The notes under the pieces were generated by a model that saw nothing but the letters and a program-made list of their open reading frames with translations, was not told where the DNA came from and did no database searches. Position numbers and translations under genes: made by a program. Source: Archegozetes longisetosus (lineage: Eukaryota; Arthropoda; Arachnida; Sarcoptiformes; Trhypochthoniidae). Taken from it: a stretch of DNA of 64,000 nt. Of this stretch, positions 1-13,919 are shown in pieces. The stretch covers positions 4,235,843 through 4,299,842 of the forward strand of contig JAEMBT020000003.1 in assembly GCA_018873245.2 (NCBI GenBank). The letters run 5' to 3'. Numbering within the stretch: position 1 is the first letter of the stretch; each line of letters starts with the position of its first letter.

Positions 1-3000
1 CTTGCGTTAAGAAATGCTACAAATACAGGAAATAAGATTACTTTTAAAAATTCAGATTAAACAATCTTTTTGTATTTACTTTAAAAATAGTGCGGTTTTA
101 TGATCTGAATTTACATTAGTGCGATTTGGCATAATTTGTATGGCGCTACTCTATAATCCTATCCATGGCTCGTCTCAGCTATTTATACAGAAAATTCTTT
201 GCCAAACCAGCTTCAATTTAGAATCCATTTAGAGTGTATGATAAATGCTTTAGAACAGCTCTGCCGTTTCATGAAAAAAATAACGTAAGAGGTACAATCG
301 CGAGTAAAATAACCAGTTTTTAGGGTAGGCATTCGTATTATTTTGGCGCAATATTCAGTTTATTATTTTATTTGTTATTTGCTCTTAATTACTTGTTTAT
401 TAATTTAATGTAACAATAAATCAAGTATATTTTTAAAACAGTTATATTATTAAAAATACTTATTGTTGCAATTAATAAATATAAAAACTTTAACTTGATA
501 AAAAGTATTGTAAAATGTTATTATATTTATTTAAAAAAACCTATTGTAAAACTTCTAAGCAGTGGCTACGAAAGCCTGCATGTTTTTGCTCGTGATAGTA
601 CCTCTTACGTTATGTTTTTCATGAACCGCAGAGCTACTCTTATAATTGTATATCTCTGTCGAGCATGCCTTACCATTATTTGTTTTGACTCGTATTTAAC
701 TAATAATTTCAATACTACTTTCAATATACTATTACTAATGTAAAGACTTGATTGATCACACTTTGTGTAGTAGTAATGAAGAGAAATCGTGCAAGTGTCA
801 AATTTTTTCTAAACTTTCATTTCAAATCTCCAATTCAAATAGTTTCATTCAAACATCATCTCAATGCCAGCTTTCAAACCAATTGTATAGAGAACTTCAG
901 AGATCTTTTTCGATGCATGTACTTAAAGAATCGATTTTGAATTAGTTAGTAGAAATGCTTCAACCCAGAAAAACAATTTTCAATTATTTCAACGCGTTTT
1001 TAGACATTATGCCTATTGTTATTCAATTTGTTTAATGTTAAATGAATTAAGTTTACGAAACGCATTCATCAGTGCATTACAGGTAAGTGTGATTTCGGTT
1101 TTGAAGGAAGATTAGGCACATAATGCGATAATTAAACTGTTGAAACTCAACTATTAGACCGATAAGCTTCATAAAAACGACATTTTCAGTGCAATTTTGA
1201 AGCATTGAAATAGTCTTTTTAATCTATTTATATTACATTTGAAAATTGCTGGAATTTAGTGCACACGTAGACTATAAAAGAAGGATTCTTTATATCGGTA
1301 TTTGTTATTTTTTTATGTGATTTATGTATTGAACAATTTAGAATAATATAATCTATATAAACAGTTTTATGTTGCCATTCCATTATGTTATCTTTTGGGT
1401 CAGCGTTTTCTAATATTATCTCTTTTAGGATTTTTTTATTGGATTTTATACTAGATATAAATATACGGAATTTCGAATGCATTTTCGTTTTGAGATCACG
1501 GTATAAAAACTTCTTCCGCTAAGTCCTATTTCTTGAAAATCAAGAATTTTCAATTCTACAAAATCCTTATAAAAGAAATAACATCTTATGTAAGCCCTGT
1601 GTCTTCTATACTTTCCAGTTTAGGGATTACAGATTGTTTTTACGAATTTTTACAACCAATAGATGGTCACTATCGTTATTGATTTAAAATAATCAAATAG
1701 ATAGATACTATTGATAGTCGACAAGATTTTACTTCAGATACTAATCAACTCGATGAAGAATAAGTGAGAACTTTATTCCGAAAGTTGTTTAAAATTGTTT
1801 TCAAATGTCAAAGTGATACCGAAATAGTTTTTATGTGCACAGAAAGAGAATAAATTCGCACAAAGCATAAAGAATTCCACTGAGATTCGAAGAGTTATTA
1901 GCCTTCATTGCATGCATATTAAAGATAGAGAATTAAACTATTACCTGTTCCATTTATGCAAAATTTATTGGCAAGTATTCAACATTCCCTTTAGGTAATC
2001 CAATTTTTATAAATCAGTTTTAGACAATTTTCACATTATATTAATAATTGAAACCTTTAAACTAATGTTTACGAGCAACAATTTCAATTTTACGTAATAT
2101 TTAGCAATAAGTGATAGTTTGAGGAATGGTTTGTAAACTGTTTTCCTAGAGTTAACTTAACGTGCTTTTATCAAGGAATATGGAGCAGTACAGAATACAG
2201 CACTTAAGTCTTATGTAACAGTACTCGAAGATTCTAATAAAAGATCTACATTAGCTGAGTATAGATAAAATTGCATAGAGAGAAACCATTGAGAAGTACA
2301 GTGATAAGAGCATGGGGTCAAATGAGAAAATAGGGTTAAGTATTGCGCGCTATCATACACACTGGGGAATAGAAAGTAAGTTAGAACTAGTCTATAAAAT
2401 ACAACGTTTCACCGCTACTCCTTCCCTACTAAATCACTTGTATTGCCAGGCCGACTATCCCAACTTTTCTTAGTCATATCTATCTGCCATCCACTTCTAT
2501 CTATCTTCTATTCACTTCTCTATAATCTTATGAAGCGTTACAGAAAACTCTTAATCAGTAAAACCACTTCTCATGTATAAAACCACTGATTAGTTTGTCA
2601 ACTATTCCAATAACATTGAACTCGCCAAAACACGTCTTCTAAGCTCTAATACGAATGAATTACTTATACATTGAAGACTTTCTCTTTACTTAATTAGCTT
2701 CAGTTGTGATTTGGAGCTCTCTTTCGAAAGGTATAAAGTTTAGACTAACGGAAAACAATCGCAATTAAGATGAATAATGAAGGAGCTTGGAAAACATGAA
2801 TTTTGACCATTATTTGCTTCAGAATCGAATCGATAGTGTTTGATGAATAGTGTCTGAAGAGCGGCAATTCAAACATAATGAAGGAACATCTCGTTAGTAT
2901 TCCGGATGCCTCTCTTAAGCTCAATCGCTGACTCAAGAGCCTTACGCCTCATTTGATCTGCAGAATACACACCCTCTCAATGCATTTTTTATAGAAAAAA

Positions 3001-6000
3001 TTATTGGATATGATGTACTTGTATTTGATTCCCATCGGTATCCATATATATGTACTTAAATAACTTGTAGTTGCAGTGCCTCAACATTGTTTGCCGCTTT
3101 GAACCATATCCAGATGTAGATTAAACTCGAACATCACTTGACCAAATCCATTATTCAATTATTTCTATATCCTCTTCAAACAGTTGAAGTGTTGTCTTTA
3201 TAAATTTATATTTATAAATAAGTCTAAATAAATGTAATCAAACTTTAGTATCTGACAAATTAAAGTTTTGGTCGTAATCTGGACCAAAGCTTAAGTTTAC
3301 GGTAACTGATTTGCTGTTTATTGCATTAAAAATGCAGTAACATTTGACTTTAGCTGAAAGGAAGGACATAATGAATAATTGGTTGAATTACATTTGTGAC
3401 TTCTCTTATTGGTCAAAACTTATCTTTACATTAAAGGTGAAACAATTTGGAAACTTATTTTATATGCAAACAGCTCTCACTTAATTAAATAAACATGATT
3501 CAAATTAAACAATAAAAGTTTAATTAGATAATTAAGCAACTTTTCTGACATCTAATAAATGCTAATTTTCACTAATTATTTAAATATGTTTTGCCAACTT
3601 ATTGGTTGCTATAAAGAGTTTCATTTGCATAGTTTTGGCTCTAATGCTTCTCCAATTGCCTTAAGTTCTATATTCTAAAATTTTCATTTTTCATACTAAT
3701 CTCTTTCCATGTAATTATCTCAAAAATTTCAAATAACGATAAATGTTCGTCAAACAAATTTGTCATATTCTCGCCATTTAGAATAGAAAATGAGCATTAA
3801 TTGCTGGAATAGATCTTTTTATTTTCATACTAAGGTAGAGCTGACTAATAAAAAATTGATCTGGTTTCCTTTTATTTAGACATTATCCCACATTTTCGTA
3901 TTTTTAGCCAAAAACAACTCTTAACATCAGATACGTTCAAATTGTTTGCGATTTTGATTGATTGAGAGGCATAAAAAATTCAATAAAAATGGATTTGATT
4001 TGAGTGAAGCATTAATCAAATCTGAATATTCTGCTGAGGAAATACACAAAAGAATAATGAGTTAAGAAAAGTTCTATCGATGAATTTTTTCTGTTGTTCA
4101 GTTATCAACATTAGTACTCTATCTTATTCTGATTTTTTCACATTAATCGATTTATTCAGTCGTAGCTTTATTCAAACATATAAAATTCGATCTAAGTATA
4201 AGAGATTCGACCTGTTCTCGCATCGAACAACTTCTCAACAATTACTACATCCAACTACTTCAATTGGTTCAGAGCTCAAATACTAGTTTTTTTTCAATTT
4301 CTTTTCAGACTCAAGTCATTCTATCCTTCACTGATTTGAAGCGATTCTTTTAGACTTTGTGTTGTCTATAGTTATTCTAGTGGTTAGAAAAGAATTTTAG
4401 TGAAGTTAATCGCTCACTTCTATTAACTAACTGCTAACGTCTCGCTCAGTTACACTAATGAAAAAAATTGGCTAGACGTTTTTTTATTACATATAATATA
4501 ACACTTGTGAAATTGTTACAGGAAACTCATTTACAAACTTTCTAGACTCTCAATCAAGAAAATATAAAAATCATTTATTTCCTCATACACCCCAAAAGAT
4601 CATTAATTGCATAATTATATTAATAGTTAATTATTATGCAGTTAATACGCGCGCGATATTTCACGGGCATAGATGGGGACATCTCATGTCTTACTTTTCA
4701 TGCATTGCATTTCAATTTGTATGCTTGTGTTATTATTAGGTAACATACTGTGAAGTTCAGTAAGAGATGTCACTAACATATCAAAAACTTTCATTCAACA
4801 GTTTTCCTCTAGAATACTAATTCTTCAGCTTTGAATAAACTTTTAATTTATGTTAGTCTATTTTCAATTATTAGTTTACTTCAAATTAATTTAAATAACG
4901 TATTGAATCACTCAAAATTTTGTTTATTTCACTCGTATTCATAAAAATTTACTTTTGAACTTTAATTTTTATTTTTATTCATTTTTCAGCCTTCAGTAGA
5001 AATTTTCAGAACAAATGCAACAAAGTTTCAAATCTTTCAATGTGATTTAATGCAAAAACTGCAATCGATTTCATGTTGAAAGCATAGAAAGTAATTAATT
5101 TGTTGCTTATAATTGAAGTTTCTTTAAGGAGAAGTTTTTGATCACGAGAAGAGAAGCTTGCACTGTATAGAGCTTCAAATCAAGCTTTGATTCGAATCGA
5201 AGCCAAAGATTATAAAGAATTGAACGGATTCTTCAGCGACTGCTGAACTCTTGTATCAAAAAGTTATATAGCTTTTTTATTAAACAATTTTCATGTCTTT
5301 ATTTGGGTCACACTAGTTATTAATGGAAGTTTGTAAAGAGAAGTTATCAAATTTATTGATAGTTAAAAGTCAAGCAAAACTTATTCTCCTCTTTTATAGC
5401 TCAGAACTTTACTTCTATTTGCAACAAATAATTTCCTCTATAAATTATGTAAACTTTATTACAACTCTTCATTCTAACAATCCAGTCAACATTGAGTCAA
5501 TCTTTCCAAAGTTGAAATAATCTAAATTTAATGAGAAACTATTTTCCATCAAATTTATTGATGAAATAATTCATATTTAGTTATCCAGTTCTCAACACTT
5601 AGTTGTAAAAGCTTACTAATTGTCAAATTATTGCTCGAGTCTCAAAATGATTTAGTTGAACATTTTGTAAGTTGAACATGTTGAAAGCTTTATCGAATAA
5701 GTTAAAACTGAATGCATACATAAAAAGGTGTTTAAGTATTATAATTAGGGTCATAAAAATGAGAACTTTTGAAAATGTTTTAAAGCAGCTTTCATTGTTT
5801 TAAACTGTTTTAGATTGGTTTCTGCTTTGGCAATTGAATTCTGTCGACCGCGCTTTTTGCTCGTATTCATGTTTATTCATTAATATTTCTACTCATAAAA
5901 CCAAAGTATATCTAACCCAAACGAAGGACGTGTTTGCCAATAATACAATACATAATTTGGGACTAACTGATGCAATAGAGGTCACGACTTTTAAATAAAA

Positions 6001-6014
6001 TTTATTTCAAATGG

Positions 6015-6101
6015 TTTTATAACAATTTAAAACATTCTTTAGAAGATAATTTCAAACTGTTTAAAGTGAGTGTCGTAAATTGTTATAAAAAATCTTCTAA
6101 A
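6015..6101. repeat. Interleaved inverted repeats (A-B-A'-B' order)
   Basis: A 15-base segment at 6015-6029 (TTTTATAACAATTTA) is exactly complementary to 6076-6090. A 10-base segment at 6038-6047 (TTTAGAAGAT) is exactly complementary to 6092-6101. The order arm A, arm B, A', B' means both helices cannot nest; as RNA they would have pseudoknot topology. In AT-rich DNA this may be a rearranged remnant of a palindromic element. No function is claimed. Confidence 0.55.
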
Positions 6102-9100
6102 ACAACGTTTTAAAAGATTTACAACACTAATTATGGTATTGTTGACCTTTTCTCTGAGGGAAACATTTGAAGGAATAATATTAAGATAACTGTTTCCTAA
6201 AACTTTTCTATTAATTGATGTGCAAAATTTCAATTAATCTCAGTAGTAACTTGACTGACTGACATCACTATATTTGTTGCAAATTTATTCTTAAGAGAAT
6301 ATATGAATCTAAATAATAAGTAATGCAATTGCATTGTTTTCAAAAAGAATTTAAAAAATTCTTTATCAAAAGTCGTTGAGACAAAGTTGATATCTATAAG
6401 AGAAAAACGATGTTTATTTGAATTATTCGATTGACTCCTCCTTTGCCAACTTTGAATTTATGGTTTCGTGAAAGAATTGTCAAAAGCTTTAAATCATTAT
6501 TTTTATTGTCAGAATAAATTCAATAAAATGAAGTCAAAACATGAATAATAACAACGATAGGAAAAGCTTAGAACTGTTACATTAGTTCTGTTGTTGATTT
6601 GACAATCGTTATGATCAAAGCTATCTCAAAAAATCATATCTAGACTTAAGTCATAAAAATCACAAAAAAAATAATAGCTTTCGATGACAAATTTTCATAA
6701 TTTGTAGCAAATCGTTGTCATTTATTTGAGAATAGAATCAAAAGTTTGAAAGCAAAATAGTTTTGATGAAAAATATTGCTTATTTCACTTTTTATTTAGT
6801 AACAATAAGCGAAAAATCCATATATTTCAAAATGAATCAATGCTCAAAGTAATTTATGAAAATTAAATTTTTGCTACAAATTTGATCAAAAATCTTTAAC
6901 CAAGACTTTTCGAGAATACAAAAAACTAAAAAATATTCTAGAAAATCAATAGAGATTCTGAACAATTTGCTTTGACTTGACTTTAGTTCAAATATTTACG
7001 TTATGTTATTTGCAATGATATAACTAAGGCGACACTGAAAAGTGCAATAAATCATATCTAGATGGTCAAATTACTATTAATTGAAACGTTAACTTGTATT
7101 GATCTGAATGAGTGCGGATGCATTAGTTCATAAAATATATGAAGTTTTAGTTTGCAGTAAGCAAATAGGATTAGAGAATAAACTAATAGCAAATATGTTT
7201 TCATTGAAAATGTGCAACGTTTCGCTTATAAGGTTGCAGTATATGAACAATTGCTAAGATTAATTAATATAAGTGCTAGCAGTTTCTTCTAACGATTAAG
7301 CAATGAGAAGTAGTTTCAACACAAACTAAAAACTCAAGGACTGTCTCGGAGAACAATTGTTGTTCGCTAGTTTCCTGTTAGCTCGTCTATTTCGTCATTA
7401 TTTCCTCGATTAAATTCGAGATTTTCAAACCAGTCATCATTGAAAGATTAAGAGATGAAAATGAAGCGTGAAATTGAGATTGATATAATATTATGGAATG
7501 TATGAGAATCTTAGGAAAGTTGAGCAAAAATATAGATATGAAACGGACAACAAAGACATAGATTCGATAGCTGCGTAAAAGGTGATTAATGATAGGAACA
7601 AGATTTAAATATGGCCAGAAGTGCATGCTAGGTATTTGGTTGCTGGTAAGACACATGACCGAATAATCAGTCAGAATAATAGATAAATCGATGAACTAAT
7701 ATGCCTTCAAACGTGTAACGCTTATTTAGTGACTACTGATTAACAATATTCTGCTATTGACATCGACTATATGTCATTAATTATTAGCCTTTCTTGCTAT
7801 TCGTACTATTCGGAGAACTGAATCCGTATAAGTAATCAACTTTCAGTCTTGACAGAGCAGACAAACGAACCAAAGCAAAAAGATTTAGCTTACGTTAGAC
7901 TTCTTACTAAATAGAATCTATTGAAAGTAAAGACCAGCAAATTCTATAAGACAACAGTTCCTATTATATCATTTCCATTTAATTGATTTCTTAAAAATTG
8001 ATTCCTATTAAGAATGTTCATATCAACTTTGTTTAGGTATCAGTGCATTACTTCTAATTTATTTGCAATATGACGACCAATGAGTGAATTTACATTTAAA
8101 TACTACTAATCAAGACTTATTCAAGTGTTAAGATTAGTAATAAACTCGGATTATTTCATATTCTACTACATATACAGTTATAATTGATCTATATCTAGTC
8201 GGCAAATCATTCCTTATGAGTAACTTCTAATGCTTTGCCATTTATGTTTGCCTGTAATGATTATCAGCAACACTAACAAACTTTGAAAACTTCGAACCTT
8301 TGAGTGATACAACTCTATTTTTATAGCTTCAAATAAGATTTTATGAAAAGATGAAGAGTAAAACCATTTTTTTGATTGCGTAATAAAAGCTATAGATACA
8401 GACTTTATATGATAAAAACTGAAATAACTTTCATAACTTTCAAGCAATGGCAAGAAGTTTGACTTTTGTGGGAAAAACTTTTATAATGAATACACATAAT
8501 TATTTGTCGTTGAGAAATGGAATTAAATTTATTTCTTTATAAAAAATATAAAAACAGGGCTTTGAAGGACTATTCCTAGTATAGAGTTTCTAATTTTAGG
8601 TATTTACTAAATAGCTGTAAATGTTTCGAAATGGTATATTAAGATATGTTCTTCCAATTCTTAAATGCATGACAATGTGTTTTGCATAATCAAATTCAAT
8701 TGTTTAGTACTATTTTCAGACTCTTATCGGTTTTTCCACCAACCAAAGACAATTTTGTTTAAAGAAATAAATTATCAGAAGAGAGTATTCATAGGATTTA
8801 TACCATCAAATTTTATAGTTATTGCTGGAGCCAATTGCCTGGTCTCATACTATGCTACAAAACAGTTTGAGAAGCACTATAAGATAGTATAGTATGAGAT
8901 TTGTGTACGTAACAGCCCAATCGAATCCCATCCGCATTATTTTTTAGATCTCATATAGAGTAGACTCTGTTGGCAAATAACACTTTCGTTTTTCTCATTA
9001 CTCAACAATCGTGTTCAGATACGTTGTGTTTGGTGCTCTGTGAACAGTTGCTCTCTTGTTGGTTAGTTCTTTGCTATTATGTTATATCAGTTTGATCCTC

Positions 9101-12100
9101 ACTCTCACATCTTCTATCATTAGATCTTTTGAGAAGAAAAACTGCACCAACAGACTTATTAAAACACTTAAATCTATCAAGCGTTCATCAGTTTATTCAG
9201 CGCTATCACCCAATTGAATGAGAATTGATTTTTATTATAATCACTCTTTTAGTCAATTGAAAGTTGACGCAAAGAACATGTAAAGCCTTTTTAGTTTGGC
9301 TCGATCTCACGCTTAATAAGATTTTTATTGAACTCTCTTACAGAATAACTTACGAGTAGTAAAATAAAGATTTACCAAATAATATTTTTCACTCCTCTCT
9401 CTACTCAATATTAAGCTTTATTTTCACTATTTCTTATCCATTAGGAAAGTTGTGCCAGAATCCTCTTTCATAACTATGTATTTCTCGTTCTAATAGATCT
9501 ACCCCTCCATCAATTCATGTCATAAACTCCTCATTACGTCAATTGAATTTTCCTTTTGCTTTATGATGAAATTTCAATTAGGTTTTTTACGCTTCAGCTT
9601 TCAAAAGAACAATTAATTAAGTTTTATTTTTCTTTTATTTCACTAAAACTAATTTCGATGTTTGTATTTAAATTTTGCACTATAATTAGATAGTTATGCA
9701 ACACTTTTGTCAACTTTCCCTCACATAAGTATCTTATCTATAATTTAATGTCAGAAATTCTCTAGACAGCATTATAGCCTCACAATTCTTTCCATGAATA
9801 TCGATTGTTAGTACAATTCAAAAAATGCTTTCATATCTCAATTTTTTTGGTCGATTAACTGATCGAGAAGTTAAAAAATAAACAAACGGTTAACTGGTGC
9901 AAGTTTTCGATTGGAAAATAAATTAAAGTTAATGTAAGATAGAAGTGAAAAGTATTTTTAAAGATTTAAATTTAATTGATTCATGTACAAGTAATGAAGC
10001 GAGAAATTGAATAGATTTTTAAAATACCGTTAAAGCCTGAAGTTGCCTTGAGTAATTATGTTTTTTGACCAAAATCATTTATGAAAAATTTAGTTTTCAA
10101 ATTGACTTTAGTTGGCACGTCACATAAGAGCAACGTTGGTACTCACGAAGCAAAATATTAATCCCTTCCGCTTTACATGTGTCGGCAATGCTGCGAATCA
10201 TCTTTTTTGTTCATTCTTCTAAAAAATAACATCAGATTAATTTAGGAGAAGAATAAAGCTTTATTTTGCACCTTATAAAGAATAACTATTATTGTTAACT
10301 TCAAAATACGAGAAATCGGTAAAAGTAAATAATGGCTCAAATCCAGCTTATGTTGGTTTGGGCTAAAAGTTTGAGCTAAAAGTTTTTGCTGTCGAAATTC
10401 CAATTTATTATTATTGTATTGCTTCGTACCAAAAATGCTCTATCGATTGAACTTAAGGTTAAATAGGCTTTATAAGAAAAATGATCAAACCTATATTACT
10501 ACTATTTTTAAGTCTGCTACTGAATTTACTGAATAAAGTTTAAGTTTTATGTTATCTAAACTTTACAAATTCTTCCACGAAAACACTGACAGAATCGGCC
10601 AAATAATATAAGGATACTATTTCAATTCAAATCAATAACAGACTGATGTTATGAACCTTTATATACCACTACAGAAATCCTTCAACTTTCATAAAAGATA
10701 ATTTTTTTTATAAATTTTTTGGAAAAACAACCGTAAAGAACAATATAAAAAACGAACGAATACCTCCGTTTCGTACCATCTGTTAGACTATCACTTTAAC
10801 ATTTATAACGTGATCCACATTTCGATCTGAATCGACCCAACATTTGACTATAATTCCAATTTATTTTTTTGGTACCAGTACTTGTCTTCAAATACGATCC
10901 ACTATTGTCAGTAGAATTGTTTTTAAACTAACCTATAAGTTGATTTATTTGAATATTTTGCTGCACTCCTGCACATTAGCTACTTTATTTGATTTGAATA
11001 ACCTATTTTGCAAACTTATATGTTTTTGCTAATAAGATTAGCATTATCTGCCAATTCTTTATTATTCCAGATTCTATGATGAACTAAAAATACAAAATTT
11101 GTTGTAGCCAAATGTGGCGAATGCTTAAAACATATAAATCTATCACAAAATTTTGGACGTACTCCTCGATTCTCACTAAATATAATCTGTTTTCTATTTG
11201 AACTTCTCTACAGTAACTGCAACAGTGTTTTCGATAGATGACTGAATTTTTATTGACAATTTTTTGTGATGAAAATTTTTGGCTCGAAACATGCTGAAAA
11301 AGATTGTAACATTACTGCATGAATGAGTTACGATTCTTTAAAATGCCTAATATAACTTATATTATACCTATAAGAGATAAACTGACTTTTGGTAAATACA
11401 AGTTCTCCATTCTTTTCAACTTAGTTTCAGACTTGTGATTGCCAAAAAAGCTCAGCTTATTTTTCAGCTCAAACCTATTTGAAAGTTAGCTTAAGACCCC
11501 TTTTGATCTACACAAAGCTGTGCAGTACAATGCTTTTGGCATGGCTTGACTTTTTTACACAGCTCAGATTTTATAAATCGATGGCATTATTAACATTTTT
11601 TTAACTATTTGCAAGTTTGCTACTGGTTATGGCTAAACGAGCTCTAATCCTATATGAGTTGACGGATAGTCTGAGATAGTTAAGGTCCGTGACCACAACT
11701 TCGTGACCATAAATGTACAAATTTGTAGATAATTTTGTTTTTTTTTCTTTTACTTCGGTTATAAACTGGTAATAACTCATAAATTGCAATCAATTTGACA
11801 AATGTTTGTGAACTTACTTCTAATATTATATTGATTAGAGCTGCCATTTACCGAAAAAAATCTTCAAATAAAAGATAGAATAGATTAAACTTTATTGATT
11901 TTGATTGATTCAATTCATAGTGAATTGACATTTTTCTGTTGGCTAAATAAGATTTTTTACTATTTTTCTTATTTTCTTCCTCAAAGTTTTTATCTATTCG
12001 TGAATCGTATTTCTCTCAGTTTACAATAAGAAGGCTTCAAACCTTAGAAATACGACTCTTAGACCCCATTCACACCGAATTTGAGCGAAACATAGCCAAA

Positions 12101-12374
12101 AAGAAATTTTGAATAATTAAGCAAGAGTTTGAGCTTAAATAAAATAAATGTTAGTAAAAGGAAATTGTTATTTAAGAATATAGTGAAAACCTGTTTGTTT
12201 TGACTTAGTTGTGCCAAAATTTTGAATAGTTAGCAACCCTTTCATTTTTAACTCTCAACCCTTTCATTTTAAACCATTCCTATTCAAATTTCTAATTGAT
12301 TAATAAAATTTAGCCATCTATATATATTGATGATAATGTAATATAAGCATAAATTTCTTTGCTTTTACTAAAAG

Positions 12375-12382
12375 TGACGTCA
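12375..12382. promoter_or_regulatory. Consensus cAMP response element (CRE) octamer
   Basis: The palindrome TGACGTCA, the full CREB/ATF binding consensus, lies about 0.8 kb before the putative start site of exon A and 1.37 kb before its ATG. Some mammalian PDE4 promoters are known to be cAMP-induced through CREs as negative feedback. A near match (TGACGTCG) lies at 40337-40344, 0.94 kb before the exon B start codon. One chance 8-mer in 64 kb of AT-rich DNA would not be surprising, so the regulatory role is inference from position only. Confidence 0.3.
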
Positions 12383-13153
12383 AAACATAGCAAATGCTTT
12401 TGCTGTAACTTTGCACAGAACCGCATCTGCTTTTAACGCAATCGATCCCTTTTGCAATTCTCTCACACTCTCTCATGTTCTGTTACGTAAGCGCTCTGTC
12501 TGTCCAATGCATTTACTAATGTTGTAATGAGACTTGATTTTTGTTCAACTTTTCCATTATTTATAGTCGATGTCATGATCGAATTAGTCTGTTTTAACTG
12601 TTACTAATCAACGTAAAATTTGTAAGATTTATTAAAGATAATTCAACTTGAAGCGAAAAGCTTTCTGTTCAGTTTCAATAATAGTTCTACTGGGATTTAA
12701 TATTAATGTCGAATGTATTTAATTAAAACTCTACAGTCTGTTCATCTATTTGAATGTATTTTCAATAATATTATAATATTGTGTTTGATTTTGATATAAA
12801 TAATTCTTGTTCCATGGGTACGAGTGAATTTCTGAAAGAGTATTGCGATTGAGTTTGTACAACACTAGTGATAACGTAGTCTGCAGTGTAAGGCACCGAA
12901 AAGTGCGCTTCTCTCGACTTCTTCCCATACACACATTGTAGTGCAAACAATCCATTGAACGTTAGGCACATATGCAGTTCATATTATATTTAACTTAATA
13001 TGTTTTTTCTGTTGGCACGTTATCAGTATTGAGAATTTTAACTGAATCGTCAATAGGAATGCAATGGTCTGTGTTTGCAATGATAGAACTTGGTCTGAAT
13101 TTGGATGTAGTTGTTGCAATAACTGCAATTCTCGCAGTTTATCCTATCCATAA

Positions 13154-13187
13154 TATATAGAGCAGTCTCTCTGGATTCCAATCAGCA
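13154..13187 (+). promoter_or_regulatory. Putative core promoter (TATA box plus initiator) for exon A
   Basis: TATATAG at 13154-13160 is followed by TCAGCA with its A at 13184, so the TATA box begins 30 bases before that A. This is the classical TATA-to-initiator spacing, and TCAG is the core of the arthropod initiator. It would give a 5' leader of about 557 bases before the exon A ATG if unspliced. TATA-like strings are common in this AT-rich sequence, so spacing plus position carry the call. Confidence 0.35.
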
Positions 13188-13740
13188 TTTGTTACTTCAA
13201 CTTGTGGTGACATTGGTTAATATCGGTGGTAGTAGTGGTTCGTATAACTTAGTTAAATATCACGTGTTTGCTTTACTTATGGGCTGAGATTTTTTCTCAA
13301 AGCCAAATCTTTTGTCAATTATCTCTTCATTTCTGGATATGCATTCAATACACATCGAACTCTGAGCTCTAGTTTTTGAGTATATCCTCATTTTATAAGT
13401 TCATTTCATCCAAACAAGTCGCTGCATCAGAAGTGTTGGTGGATTAGTCGAAGTGCACTTTTTGCAATTTGTCTGTAGTGCCAAATAATACATACTTTGT
13501 TTAAACTAAGGATTCAATTCGATTATTGAATATTTATCAGAAATTATCGTCTCGTTATTCGGTGGATCTTAGTCTGAGCCCGGACTGAATAAAACATTTG
13601 TTTGCGTCAATCATTTGCAAGGATTTTAGATTGAATCAGTGTTTGCAAAGTTTAAACTTGAAAACATTTATGACTATTTGCATTCTGTTAAAAAAGCCAT
13701 AAAGTCGATTGAGTCAAAAATAAGTGTTAAAATATAAACA

Positions 13741-13919
13741 ATGGATTACACTAGTTCTTATTCATATCTTGATGTGGCAGGTGATAGTCAATCTAATTTG
13801 CAAAACAAATCTGGGAGTTTAACTCCTAACTCCTGCCGACCCAAACCTGGTCAGGCACCTATTCTTCTCGCTGTTCCTACTCCTGGTGTTCCTCGAAGAA
13901 GGCATTCGTGGATTTGTGG
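13741..13919 (+). CDS. dnc: PDE4/dunce alternative first coding exon A, RRRHSWIC N-terminus (partial CDS)
   Basis: This exon encodes 59 complete codons plus two bases of an isoform-specific N-terminus for cAMP-specific phosphodiesterase PDE4 (dunce), which hydrolyses cAMP to AMP. The ATG is in a good context (ACAATGG). The peptide starts MDYTSSYSYLD, is Ser/Pro-rich, and ends PRRRHSWIC. The RRHSWIC ending matches the short N-terminus of mammalian PDE4D3, where this serine is a PKA site affecting mAKAP binding; here it is residue 56. The exon ends TGT GG before a consensus GTAAGT donor. Joining to the base at 54534 gives CGFDVDD, as expected for PDE4 where WIC runs straight into FDV. Without splicing, the frame stops immediately at TAA 13921. 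Not seen: transcript evidence, or whether the 5' leader is spliced. Confidence 0.85.

Larger units (their letters stand above)
1..13150. other. Noncoding 5' flank or upstream intron of the PDE4 gene
   Basis: This AT-rich stretch contains no open frame with recognisable protein content. Every frame is short, its residues are typical of translated AT-rich noise (runs of F, I, L, K, N, S), and none ends at a donor in a frame useful to the gene. It may be intergenic 5' flank, or intron of a longer isoform whose first exon lies before the window. The only structures I can point to are an interleaved inverted repeat near 6.0 kb and a consensus cAMP response element at 12375. An isolated donor-like CAG/GTAAGT sits near 1082 with no usable coding frame before it. 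Confidence 0.6.
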